Shown: positions 1 to 5,470 of the stretch, piece after piece
How positions within the stretch are numbered: the stretch's first letter is position 1
Layout: every line of letters starts with the position of its first letter
From: Deltaproteobacteria bacterium
Lineage (GTDB): Bacteria > Desulfobacterota > Desulfobacteria > Desulfobacterales > B30-G6
Length of the DNA stretch: 5,470 bases
Assembly: GCA_003647375.1 (NCBI GenBank)
Contig: QMMS01000316.1
Location: 1-5,470 of the forward strand
Direction: 5' to 3'
The notes under the pieces: model-generated
Databases searched by the model: none
Seen by the model: the letters and a program-made list of their open reading frames with translations, nothing else
What the model was told of the DNA's origin: nothing
Program-made: the position numbers and the translations under genes

Positions 1-70
1 AGAAGTCGGTGGTTACCGCCTTTGAAAACAATCTATGGCGATTTTTCAAAGGCGGTAACCACCGACTTCT
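1..70. repeat. Perfect 28-bp inverted repeat at the window edge
   Basis: Positions 1-28 are the exact reverse complement of 43-70, separated by a 14-nt spacer (29-42). The arms begin AGAAGTCGGTGG on the left and end CCACCGACTTCT on the right. The left arm touches the first base, so the repeat may extend further left. The right arm reads in frame into the DUF711 coding sequence, where its residues look plausible for the protein. The left arm gives a poor-looking peptide in the same frame. The simplest reading is that the right arm is genuine and the left arm is an inverted copy, as made by fold-back or chimeric joins at contig ends. A real hairpin element cannot be excluded. No T-tract follows, so it is not a typical intrinsic terminator. 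Confidence 0.95.
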
Positions 71-429
71 TCATCAAAATCACAGCATTTCTATCCTCAC
101 ACAATCCCAAACCAGTGGGCCTCTGTGGGTTGATGTTGCCGTGCCTGGAGGATTTCGAACTGGCAGAAGAATACGAAGCCGGTCGATTTTCAATCGAAAG
201 AAATGCCTTCCTTGCCCTGCATTCCGGGCTCGGGATAGACACCTATCCGATTGGAATCAATGAGAATCCCGAGAGAATCCTCCAGGTATTGTGTCTTCTC
301 CAAAAACTCTCTGCAAAGTATGAAAAGCCGCTATCTGCCCGTTTTGTGTCCGATGGAAAGACAAAGATAGGGGCGATCTCCGATTTTCAGAACCCCTATC
401 TGAAGGATGTCATGATTCGGCCTTTGTAA
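1..429 (+). CDS. DUF711/UPF0210 family protein, C-terminal fragment (5' truncated)
   Basis: The reading frame is open from base 1 to the TAA at 427-429, giving about 142 codons; a TTG at position 22 would give 135 aa. The sequence matches the C-terminal part of DUF711 proteins as I know them: a GLCGLMLPCLED segment, then GRFSIERNAFLALHSG, GLGIDTYPIG, and a closing KPLSARFVSDGK and FQNPYLKD stretch. Family members are usually about 400-450 aa, so the N-terminal two thirds are missing. The function of the family is unknown; it is a cytosolic protein group shared by archaea and bacteria, and this version resembles the archaeal type. Residues before about position 70 come from the inverted repeat and may be artefactual, so the TTG at 22 should not be trusted as a start. 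The gene converges on the minus-strand gene at 532. Confidence 0.85.
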   Translation, partial: RSRWLPPLKTIYGDFSKAVTTDFFIKITAFLSSHNPKPVGLCGLMLPCLEDFELAEEYEAGRFSIERNAFLALHSGLGIDTYPIGINENPERILQVLCLLQKLSAKYEKPLSARFVSDGKTKIGAISDFQNPYLKDVMIRPL

Positions 430-531
430 ATTATATCCAACCGTCTGTTCTCGGCGGGCTTGGTTGAAACGCAACGAATAAAAAGAATGGGTTCAATCCT
501 CCTTTTAGCTCAACACTTTTGGAGATGACCC
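430..531. other. Convergent intergenic spacer, 102 bp
   Basis: This lies between the stop codons of the DUF711 fragment (plus strand) and the AF1514-like gene (minus strand). A bidirectional terminator would be expected here. The only inverted pairings I see are short: CAACC/GGTTG around 439-465, and CTTTT/AAAAG around 516-539. Neither has a GC-rich stem followed by a T-run, so no terminator is called. Confidence 0.5.
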
Positions 532-825
532 TTAAAAAGCGAGATACAAAAAGATGTACTCCCCATCGTTGATATTAATGGCGATATCGGCACCTCTTGA
601 TTCTGCAAAGACAAGCCAGGGAGGCTTATTTGAACTTCCGCAATCTGCGGTTGGGTAATATTCCCCTGTTTTTCCGTTCGACCATGCTAGCAGCATGGGG
701 TCGTCACTCAGTTCTTCGGCCTTTTCTTTAGCCATATTGGTTGCCAATTCTAGATCAAGATCCGGATTGTCGATTGTCAGTCGTACGTGGTTTCCTGTAA
801 AGCCGAGCAACTCATTTGAAGCCAT
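532..825 (-). CDS. Small AF1514/DUF5619-like protein of unknown function
   Basis: A 97-aa soluble protein with no signal peptide or membrane segment. An N-terminal beta-like stretch (about residues 12-19, HVRLTIDN) leads into an acidic helix (LELATNMAKEKAEELSDDP, 25-43). Then come a PMLLAWSNGKTGEYYP segment (43-58), a single Cys62, PPWLVFAESRG (68-78) and an end rich in beta-like residues (80-97). The pattern resembles the small Archaeoglobus AF1514-type family (DUF5619) as I remember it, which has no assigned function; this match is from memory. The frame extends upstream to a TTG at 882. I prefer the ATG at 825, because a GGAG at 833-836 sits 7 nt before it. A second ATG at 831 lies too close to that site. 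The stop is TAA. A possible promoter lies at 873-901. Confidence 0.7.
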   Translation of the reverse strand: MASNELLGFTGNHVRLTIDNPDLDLELATNMAKEKAEELSDDPMLLAWSNGKTGEYYPTADCGSSNKPPWLVFAESRGADIAININDGEYIFLYLAF

Positions 826-832
826 AACCATT

Positions 833-837
833 CTCCC
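833..837 (-). promoter_or_regulatory. Ribosome binding site deciding the start at 825
   Basis: On the minus strand this reads GGGAG, 7 nt before the ATG at 825. It supports the internal ATG over the longer TTG start at 882, which has no purine-rich site just upstream. Confidence 0.6.
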
Positions 838-872
838 ATCGTTAGCCCATGAATTTGAACTTGATACAATCG

Positions 873-901
873 AACATGCCAAAGAGGAACGATCTTGTCA
901 A
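873..901 (-). promoter_or_regulatory. Candidate sigma-70-type promoter for the AF1514-like gene
   Basis: On the minus strand, a consensus -35 box TTGACA (896-901) is followed after a 17-nt spacer by CATGTT (873-878), which matches only 3 of 6 bases of TATAAT. It lies about 48 nt upstream of the preferred ATG at 825, and downstream of the TTG at 882. If it is used, it excludes the longer protein. The -10 box is weak, so this is tentative. Confidence 0.3.
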
Positions 902-987
902 ATGGATAGAAACTTATAATTTAATGGGCGTCCCCTACTTTTACACATGTTGTTTATACAACTATAGGGTAAAGATGGAACCAGGCA
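883..987. other. Intergenic region between the FloA operon end and the AF1514-like gene
   Basis: This is the 3' end of the operon on the minus strand. It holds a small hairpin, GTTGT-TTAT-ACAAC (948-961), without a T-run, so it is a weak terminator candidate at best. It also holds a GC-rich imperfect palindrome, TGGGCGTCCCCTA (925-937), set in AT-rich sequence. The candidate promoter of the next gene overlaps its left end. Confidence 0.5.
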
Positions 988-1416
988 CTATTCGTCTCTC
1001 AAAGCCAATGGCGGTGCCAGTATTTCCGACCAGATAACAGCCTTTCTAAGATCCTGTATCCCATAAACCATATCTTTAGACAGGATCTCTTTCCCTGAAT
1101 CGGCCGGTACCGGCCTTTCGGTGTCCATTTTCACATGCAGTGGTTTTATTTCCGGCAATGGCGGTTCTTCTATAGTCAACTCAATCGTGTCGGCATAATT
1201 CTCTTCCAGACCGGGGTCGGGATCCTCAAACACCTCTCCTTGCCTATCCCTTTCCTGAATCTGGGACACAAATTTGTTAAGCTTCTCTACCCATGCGGGA
1301 GGCTTTTTGGCACCCTCTTTCTCGCCGGTATTTGAAGCGGCACGTGCTCTTTTAACCAAAACCGACACAACATAAATAAGACAAATGGCGATCCATAAAA
1401 TATATTCGCTTTTCAT
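988..1416 (-). CDS. Single-pass membrane-anchored protein of the FloA operon, unknown function
   Basis: A 142-aa protein. Residues 5-21 form one hydrophobic helix directly followed by the basic stretch KRARA, so an N-terminal anchor with a cytoplasmic remainder is likely by the positive-inside rule. The middle is hydrophilic: a basic, Pro-containing part (33-44), a short helix (WVEKLNKFVSQIQERDRQ, 42-59), then an acidic proline-rich linker (60-107). It ends in a compact segment, DLRKAVIWSEILAPPLALRD (122-141). From memory, similar endings recur in small proteins next to floA in deltaproteobacteria. The ATG lies 3 nt after the floA stop, preceded by a weak GGG site (1428-1430), so translation is probably coupled to floA. 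It occupies the place of the small yqfB gene after yqfA in Bacillus, but I see no sequence kinship. The stop is TAG. A role as a FloA partner is inferred from position only. Confidence 0.8.
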   Translation of the reverse strand: MKSEYILWIAICLIYVVSVLVKRARAASNTGEKEGAKKPPAWVEKLNKFVSQIQERDRQGEVFEDPDPGLEENYADTIELTIEEPPLPEIKPLHVKMDTERPVPADSGKEILSKDMVYGIQDLRKAVIWSEILAPPLALRDE

Positions 1417-1419
1417 TTC

Positions 1420-2394
1420 TTAACCCTTTTTGTCGTCAGGCGAACCAATGGTGTCACGCATCTGGGTGTCTGCGGCAATATTTTTCATCTTGTAGTAATC
1501 CATCACACCCATGTTCCCTTTTTTAAAGGCTTCGGCCATTGCCAGGGGAACCATCGCTTCCGCTTCAACAACCTTGGCCTGCATTTCCTGTACCTTGGCT
1601 TTCATTTCCTGTTCCACGGCAATGGCCATGGCTCTTCTTTCTTCGGCCTTGGCCTGGGCGATTTTTTTGTCCGCCTCGGCACGATCCGTTTCAAGCTCTG
1701 CGCCGATATTTTTTCCCACATCCACATCCGCAACATCAATGGAAAGAATTTCATATGCGGTCCCGGCATCCAGACCCTTTTCAAGCACCCGTTTTGAGAT
1801 CATGTCCGGATTTTCAAGGACAAGCTTATGGGAATCAGCCGAACCGATGGTTGTCACGATCCCTTCACCCACCCGGGCCAAAATGGTCTCTTCTCCGGCG
1901 CCACCCACCAGTCGATCGATATTTGCCCTCACGGTTACCCGTGCGATGGCCTTGAGCTGGATGCCGTCCTTGGCCATGGCAGCCACCAGGGGTGTTTCGA
2001 TCACCTTTGGATTCACGCTCATCTGAACGGCTTCCAGCACATTTCTTCCAGCCAGATCGATGGCAACGGCCCGGTTGAAATTTAGTTCGATACTGGCCTT
2101 ATCCGCCGCAATAAGTGCCTGGGCCACGCGCATGACATCACCCCCAGCCAGAAAATGAGATTCAAGATCATTGGTGGAGATGTCCAACCCGGCCTTGACT
2201 GCCATGATTTTTACGTTAACGATCAGTTTGGGCGGAACCTTTCTGAAACGCATAAACACGATGCTGATGAGACTCACACGCGCGCCTGAAACAAGGGCCT
2301 GTATCCACAACGAAATGGCAGAGCCCACAAAATAGAACAGTACAAGAATCGCTAATGCAATAATGACAAGAATAATGTTGGTAACGGTAATCAT
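1420..2394 (-). CDS. floA: Flotillin-like membrane scaffold protein FloA
   Basis: A 324-aa protein, full length for FloA (YqfA family, about 330 aa). It carries an N-terminal hydrophobic helix (about 4-24) and a second membrane-associated stretch (about 26-48, with the conserved-looking [18 protein letters not shown]). The SPFH/band-7-like core follows (about 55-225, including VSGAR-type and [27 protein letters not shown] family stretches), then an Ala/Glu/Lys-rich coiled coil (about 232-290) that mediates oligomerisation in flotillins. The tail [20 protein letters not shown] is typical of the family. FloA marks functional membrane microdomains and acts with NfeD proteins. The ATG at 2394 has a strong GAGGAG site at 2400-2405, 5 nt upstream. 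The gene follows the short nfeD after 14 bp and precedes the 142-aa anchored protein by 3 bp. The stop is TAA. No key region is missing. Confidence 0.97.
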   Translation of the reverse strand: MITVTNIILVIIALAILVLFYFVGSAISLWIQALVSGARVSLISIVFMRFRKVPPKLIVNVKIMAVKAGLDISTNDLESHFLAGGDVMRVAQALIAADKASIELNFNRAVAIDLAGRNVLEAVQMSVNPKVIETPLVAAMAKDGIQLKAIARVTVRANIDRLVGGAGEETILARVGEGIVTTIGSADSHKLVLENPDMISKRVLEKGLDAGTAYEILSIDVADVDVGKNIGAELETDRAEADKKIAQAKAEERRAMAIAVEQEMKAKVQEMQAKVVEAEAMVPLAMAEAFKKGNMGVMDYYKMKNIAADTQMRDTIGSPDDKKG

Positions 2395-2399
2395 GATAA

Positions 2400-2405
2400 C
2401 TCCTC
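2400..2405 (-). promoter_or_regulatory. Strong Shine-Dalgarno site of floA
   Basis: This reads GAGGAG on the minus strand, 5 nt before the floA ATG. It is the best ribosome binding site in the operon, consistent with a scaffold made in higher amounts than the NfeD proteins; that consequence is inferred. Confidence 0.75.
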
Positions 2406-2408
2406 TCT

Positions 2409-2894
2409 TTAGAGTATGTCTTTTTGTCGTACGATAATCTGATTTCCGGTCACTGAAGTAACAATAATGCCCGTCTCTTTTTCGAGATATTCACCACGGG
2501 TGACCGCATCGACTCTTTTGCCGTTGATAAGTACAATACCCGCAGGCCGGAGATCCGTGACAGCATTCCCATGGGTACCGACGTAACTTTCCAACTCGGA
2601 AGACTGGGAGGAAACACCCTCTTTTCGGGATAGTGTTTTGCGAAGTGTCACAGGCGATCTGGCCAGCAGTTTCAACCCCACAATGACGAGGACAGGGATC
2701 AGGATAATATCCGCAGCCACAAAGAAAAAACCCATGGTCACGGATATTTCTTTAAAAACAATAAAAAGTGAATATCCAAAAACACCCAGTGCTGCAATTG
2801 CAAGGATACCGCCTGATGGTAGAATTATTTCTGCAATGATAACACCAACACCCACAAGCTGCAAAATTATTGAATAAAGCAAATGATCATTCAT
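2409..2894 (-). CDS. Short NfeD family protein (membrane helices plus OB-fold domain, no protease)
   Basis: A 161-aa protein. Three hydrophobic segments (about 5-23, 27-46 and 54-76) include the family feature AEIILPSGG at 21-29, where a helix breaks at a Pro/Gly motif. A hydrophilic linker (80-102) leads to a C-terminal NfeD/OB-fold domain (about 104-157): [27 protein letters not shown], then the [23 protein letters not shown] pattern. The ClpP-like protease domain is absent, which defines the short NfeD class. The frame runs on to a GTG/TTG-type start at 2933. I chose the ATG at 2894 because AAGGA (2904-2908) lies 9 nt upstream and the hydrophobic helix then begins at once. It overlaps the long nfeD by 8 nt, so the two are probably translationally coupled. 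Short NfeDs are thought to work with flotillins or slipins. Confidence 0.9.
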   Translation of the reverse strand: MNDHLLYSIILQLVGVGVIIAEIILPSGGILAIAALGVFGYSLFIVFKEISVTMGFFFVAADIILIPVLVIVGLKLLARSPVTLRKTLSRKEGVSSQSSELESYVGTHGNAVTDLRPAGIVLINGKRVDAVTRGEYLEKETGIIVTSVTGNQIIVRQKDIL

Positions 2895-4392
2895 CTTCAG
2901 GTTTCCTTGCAACGACAATCCGGTTTCCCACAATTTCTTTAATTATCACGGCGATGCCCTTTTCTATGAATTCTCCCTCGGTGACCACATCAAAAATTTC
3001 ATCTTGGATCTGTACCTTGCCGGAGGGTCGCAGCAATGACATGGCAACCCCGATATCACCTGTTTTAGCGCCCGTGGCTTCCAGTGAATCCGCATGAGAA
3101 TCTTTGAGAGTCGTCTCCAGATAGGGTCCTTCGACAACCGCAGAAAGCTTTGGCAGGAGATAGCGCAGGGCAAAAAGTGCAAGGATCACAGCCATGAAAA
3201 GCGCACCGAGGACATGCAGGATGTTTTTTGACAAAAGTTCTGCCTGCCAGGGAAAGGAAGGGTCCGGTATGACAAAATCCTGAAGTGCTAGAATGGCGCC
3301 GGCGGTGATAAAAAGAAGACCTGCAATCCCGGTGATACCGAAGCCGGGTATCACGAAAAGCTCAAATCCCAAAAGGACAAATCCTATAACCAATAGCAAC
3401 AGTTCCGTATAATCAGCCAAACCGACCAAATACTGATTGATGAAAACAAGAAACAGACAGATGATACCCAGAATCCCGGGCAACCCGAAGCCGGGCGCCT
3501 TTATTTCTATATAAAGGGCTGCAAGACCGATCATCAACAATAGCGGTGCAATACCACCGATGAATCGTACAAAGGTTTCCGACCAGTTCTCTTCAATCCG
3601 TATGAGTGTGTAATTTTCTATTTCCATCTGTTGCAACATGTCATCGATGGTATCAACACTCATGCGTGAAAAACCCAGATCAACGGCCTCGGTGTCATTC
3701 ATGGTCAGAAGTTCGCCCTTGGCTACAATCGTCTTTTTGGATGAAACCCGCTCCTTTTCCGTCTGGCTCAGATCTTCGAATGCCTGGGAATCCATATAAT
3801 GGGTTATCCCATCCATTTCCACAGCATAAACCGTCATCTCCGCTGTGACCATGGACTCGGCCAGGGTCTCGGGGTAGGCATTGCGTTTCGCAAGAGCACG
3901 GAATTTGGCCCGCAGAGGGGACTGGAACTTTTCCCCCAGCATCTTGGGACCTTCATTTGAATAGGTGATGGGTGCACAGTCGCCGATGGTGGTATTCTTT
4001 TTCATGGCAAGCCTGCCGCAGGCCAGGGCGATCAATGCGCCTGCAGAAATGGCCTTGTTTTTAACAAAGGCGATGGTACGGTCTTCAGGAACAGAAAGGA
4101 GGGTATCCACAATATGGAGTGCCGAATCCACGCGTCCGCCAAAGGTGTCCATTTCAAAAACAAACAGGGCGTCCGGATCATCGACGGACACTTCAAGTAC
4201 CCGTTCCATAAATGCCGCCATACCCGGGTCAACCGTTCCGGAGATGTTGACAACATACACCGCCCGTTCGGTTGGTTGCGCCAAACAACTGTTCTGCGGT
4301 GTAACAAACGAAAACAAGAAACCGAAGAGGACAAGGAACATCTTTGCTTGCCCGGATCGTATTGTCAGTCGGCATCTTTTGCTAAGGTTCAA
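2887..4392 (-). CDS. Long NfeD family membrane-bound serine protease (ClpP class)
   Basis: About 501 aa from the TTG at 4392. A signal peptide comes first: basic n-region, hydrophobic MFLVLFGFLFSFV, cleavage likely near SCLA. A ClpP-like domain (about 45-245) has MDTFGG (81-86), the proposed catalytic Ser116 in AISAGALIAL, and Lys155 in GEKFQ as candidate base, by analogy with the Ser-Lys dyad of Pyrococcus PH1510. Five membrane helices (about 277-415) carry the paired family motifs APGFGLPG and IPGFGITG. A C-terminal OB-fold domain (about 441-496) ends the protein. The organisation matches NfeD1b/YqeZ, encoded beside floA. The start is uncertain. TTG at 4392 has GGAG 6 nt upstream and gives a basic signal n-region; ATG at 4341 (484 aa) has a poor binding site; the frame also runs on to 4527 with no good start. 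It is the first gene of the operon. Confidence 0.94.
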   Translation of the reverse strand: MNLSKRCRLTIRSGQAKMFLVLFGFLFSFVTPQNSCLAQPTERAVYVVNISGTVDPGMAAFMERVLEVSVDDPDALFVFEMDTFGGRVDSALHIVDTLLSVPEDRTIAFVKNKAISAGALIALACGRLAMKKNTTIGDCAPITYSNEGPKMLGEKFQSPLRAKFRALAKRNAYPETLAESMVTAEMTVYAVEMDGITHYMDSQAFEDLSQTEKERVSSKKTIVAKGELLTMNDTEAVDLGFSRMSVDTIDDMLQQMEIENYTLIRIEENWSETFVRFIGGIAPLLLMIGLAALYIEIKAPGFGLPGILGIICLFLVFINQYLVGLADYTELLLLVIGFVLLGFELFVIPGFGITGIAGLLFITAGAILALQDFVIPDPSFPWQAELLSKNILHVLGALFMAVILALFALRYLLPKLSAVVEGPYLETTLKDSHADSLEATGAKTGDIGVAMSLLRPSGKVQIQDEIFDVVTEGEFIEKGIAVIIKEIVGNRIVVARKPEDE

Positions 4393-4728
4393 ACCGTTCT
4401 CCAAAACCTGAAAAGGAAACCCAAACCCCAATCCACCTGTACTGTAAAAATGAGAGAATAGCAAGAAAGGCGCAGGCATAAGAAATAGTGATTCAAAAAG
4501 CGGAGTCCTTTGGAGCCAAAACGTCAAGGGTGATGCCGGGGTCTTTTAACGCGATGGCTTGACAACAAGAGATCTGGGGTTCTCCGGCTTTCCCGAAAAG
4601 GAAACGTAAAGGGATCAAGCCTGCCCTTTGCTTGCACATGAATCGCATGGGGTCCGATAATACATGATGTTTGATCTGTACAATTTGAGCTAAGTTACAA
4701 ATGAACCGTTATGTAATTGCACATGCTC
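4393..4728. other. Intergenic region upstream of the nfeD-floA operon, about 336 bp
   Basis: This lies between the methyltransferase stop and the long nfeD start, both on the minus strand. The open frame across 4393-4527 looks non-coding, with no good start and Phe/Gly/Leu-rich composition. The operon promoter should be here, but no strong box pair is visible. The best is TTGTAC (4678-4683), a 15-nt spacer, then TATTAT (4657-4662), on the minus strand. A TTGACG at about 4525-4530 has no matching -10 box. Short inverted repeats such as AAAGGG/CCCTTT (4608-4629) could fold, but lack a T-run in the right place for a methyltransferase terminator. Two short direct repeats also occur: TGCACATGAATC (4633, and 4736 inside the methyltransferase gene) and CTTTGCTTGC (4342 and 4626). 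Confidence 0.5.
4399..4402 (-). promoter_or_regulatory. Ribosome binding site supporting a TTG start of the long nfeD
   Basis: GGAG on the minus strand, 6 nt before the TTG at 4390-4392. The competing ATG at 4339-4341 is preceded only by GGGCAAGCAAAG, with no well-spaced purine core. This favours the TTG, but the ATG also leaves a usable signal peptide. Confidence 0.5.
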
Positions 4729-4747
4729 TCAGAGCTGCACATGAATC
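4633..4747. repeat. 12-bp direct repeat TGCACATGAATC, two copies, plus a third TGCACATG core
   Basis: Exact copies lie at 4633-4644 and 4736-4747, 103 bp apart. The 8-bp core TGCACATG also occurs at 4718-4725. The 4736 copy lies in the last codons of the methyltransferase gene; the other two are in the intergenic region. The purpose is unknown and chance is possible. Confidence 0.6.
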
Positions 4748-5470
4748 ATGTTGTAAAAACGAAAGAGACCTACAATTTTAATTTGCCAGATCTGCTTTTT
4801 ATTAAAATCATTCCTGGCGGGCACTTTCGAAAGCATGGGATATTCTTCAATGATTTTGATTGTATCTACCCACTTTCGAAGACCGGAAGCTCTTTTCAGA
4901 TGCCACTTAATAATTGTTGATGAGTCCATTCCGCTATTTTTCACGATTTTCTTGATTTCCCTATTTGACCCCCATGCTGGTAACCAGGACATCGAATCAA
5001 AGATAACATGGGATGAAGGGTAAGTTTCGGCAAGTTTACGGAACAGGATTTCGACCTCCTGGGCTTCGAAGTACATTAGTACTCCGGCAGCCATGAACAG
5101 AATGGAACGGTCTTTCGTCCACCGGGATATGTCATCAATCCAGGTGAAATCAAAAACGGATTTAGCAATCGTCATTTCTCGTTCTGAGTCAGGAATTAAC
5201 TGATGCCGAATTAGCTTCTGCCGCATAGCAACGACATCTGGAAGGTCGATATTGATCCATAGCACAGTTCCCTGGTCAACTCTCTGAAATGTGGTGTCCA
5301 AACCCGCTCCAATATTTACTACCACCGCTCTACTATTATTCTCAAGAAATGCTTCAATGATGTTGTCGAAGTTGTAAGCACGGATAGCCCATACACCCTG
5401 ATGATCCGCCATATGCCCTTCCTCAATCTGAGAGAAATCATAGTCGATTGTTTCGACTATTTTCTTGGCA
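4729..5470 (-). CDS. LCM-family SAM-dependent methyltransferase (5' truncated by the window edge)
   Basis: The frame stays open past the ATG at 5412 to the window edge. The upstream residues, AKKIVETIDYDFSQIEEGH, fit this family (typically DPxAxKIV near the N-terminus), so the true start lies outside and about 246 residues are visible. Family length is about 270-280 aa, so some 25-35 residues are missing. Numbering from the ATG: SAM-binding motif I is VNIGAGLDTTFQR (32-44); the second-strand acidic motif is NIDLPDVV (54-61); DFTWIDDI follows at 88-95; LFMAAGVLMYF (105-115) is the stretch where relatives usually have AEG(L/V)LMY. Here Ala replaces that Glu. Members methylate carboxyl or hydroxyl groups of proteins or small molecules; the substrate cannot be told. 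No partner gene is visible. The stop is TGA, 336 bp before the long nfeD start. Confidence 0.85.
   Translation of the reverse strand, partial: AKKIVETIDYDFSQIEEGHMADHQGVWAIRAYNFDNIIEAFLENNSRAVVVNIGAGLDTTFQRVDQGTVLWINIDLPDVVAMRQKLIRHQLIPDSEREMTIAKSVFDFTWIDDISRWTKDRSILFMAAGVLMYFEAQEVEILFRKLAETYPSSHVIFDSMSWLPAWGSNREIKKIVKNSGMDSSTIIKWHLKRASGLRKWVDTIKIIEEYPMLSKVPARNDFNKKQIWQIKIVGLFRFYNMIHVQL

Noticed and set aside
948..961. Hairpin GTTGT-TTAT-ACAAC as terminator of the FloA operon
   Set aside because: The stem is only 5 bp, AT-rich, and has no following T-run on either strand.
695..1037. Two plus-strand open frames (74 and 62 aa) across the AF1514-like gene and its upstream spacer
   Set aside because: Compositions are Ser-rich or unstructured and there is no ribosome binding site; the first is antisense to the better-supported 97-aa gene.
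1511..2026. Long plus-strand open frame (171 aa) opposite floA, and a second of 138 aa at 1539-1955
   Set aside because: Both are antisense to a clear, conserved floA. The Ser/Ala- and Pro/Arg-rich translations are what the Ala/Glu/Lys coiled coil gives on the other strand.
3965..4411. Plus-strand open frame (148 aa) opposite the long nfeD, and other overlapping frames at 4032-4461
   Set aside because: They are antisense to the conserved ClpP-like domain, and no domain, binding site or conserved neighbour supports them.
4393..4527. N-terminal extension of the long NfeD up to 4527
   Set aside because: It would place a second hydrophobic stretch before the signal peptide. Neither the TTG at 4527 nor the ATG at 4479 has a ribosome binding site.
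4657..4683. TTGTAC-15 nt-TATTAT as promoter of the nfeD operon (minus strand)
   Set aside because: The -10 box is good, but the -35 box matches 3 of 6 bases, the spacing is short, and it lies about 265 nt from the start. It is noted only inside the intergenic entry.
4717..5023. Plus-strand open frames (67 and 62 aa) opposite the methyltransferase
   Set aside because: They are shadows of the methyltransferase frame, whose SAM-binding motifs make it the real gene.
5440..5460. Inverted repeat ATAGTCGA/TCGACTAT with a 5-nt loop near the right edge
   Set aside because: It lies inside the methyltransferase frame and encodes family-like residues (VETIDYD). With 8-bp arms it is likely to be coincidence, unlike the 28-bp repeat at the left edge.

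Overview
This 5.47-kb window looks like a fragment of an anaerobic deltaproteobacterium-type genome (Desulfobacterota, sulfate-reducer-like). That is inferred from the gene repertoire: a FloA/NfeD operon with a conserved small anchored protein, an archaeal-style DUF711 protein and an AF1514-like small protein. No rRNA or other marker fixes the taxon. No tRNA, rRNA, CRISPR array, intact insertion sequence or phage gene is visible.

Layout. Positions 1-70 form a perfect 28-bp inverted repeat around a 14-nt loop. It sits at the start of a 5'-truncated plus-strand gene (1-429) that encodes the C-terminal part of a DUF711/UPF0210 protein. Everything after it is on the minus strand. A 97-aa AF1514-like protein (532-825) converges on the DUF711 gene. 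Then, in transcription order from right to left, comes a tight four-gene operon: a long NfeD with a ClpP-class serine protease domain (2887-4392), a short NfeD without the protease (2409-2894), the flotillin-like scaffold FloA (1420-2394) and a single-pass membrane-anchored protein of 142 aa (988-1416). Gene junctions in the operon are an 8-nt overlap, a 14-bp gap and a 3-bp gap, so co-translation is likely. Upstream lies about 336 bp without a convincing gene, then the 3' part of an LCM-family (leucine carboxyl methyltransferase-like) SAM-dependent methyltransferase whose frame runs off the right edge (4729-5470).

How the genes work together. NfeD proteins and FloA are established partners in bacterial membrane microdomains; Bacillus subtilis carries the comparable yqeZ-yqfA-yqfB cluster. 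The long NfeD would be a membrane-bound protease facing outside the cytoplasm. Both NfeDs carry the C-terminal OB-fold domain, and FloA would be the scaffold. The 142-aa protein is a candidate fourth component. The flanking methyltransferase, DUF711 and AF1514-like genes show no obvious link to this system.

Nothing here is clearly a new defence or mobile system. The points most worth checking are the edge palindrome (possible fold-back assembly artefact), the uncharacterised fourth FloA-operon gene, and the AF1514-like protein.
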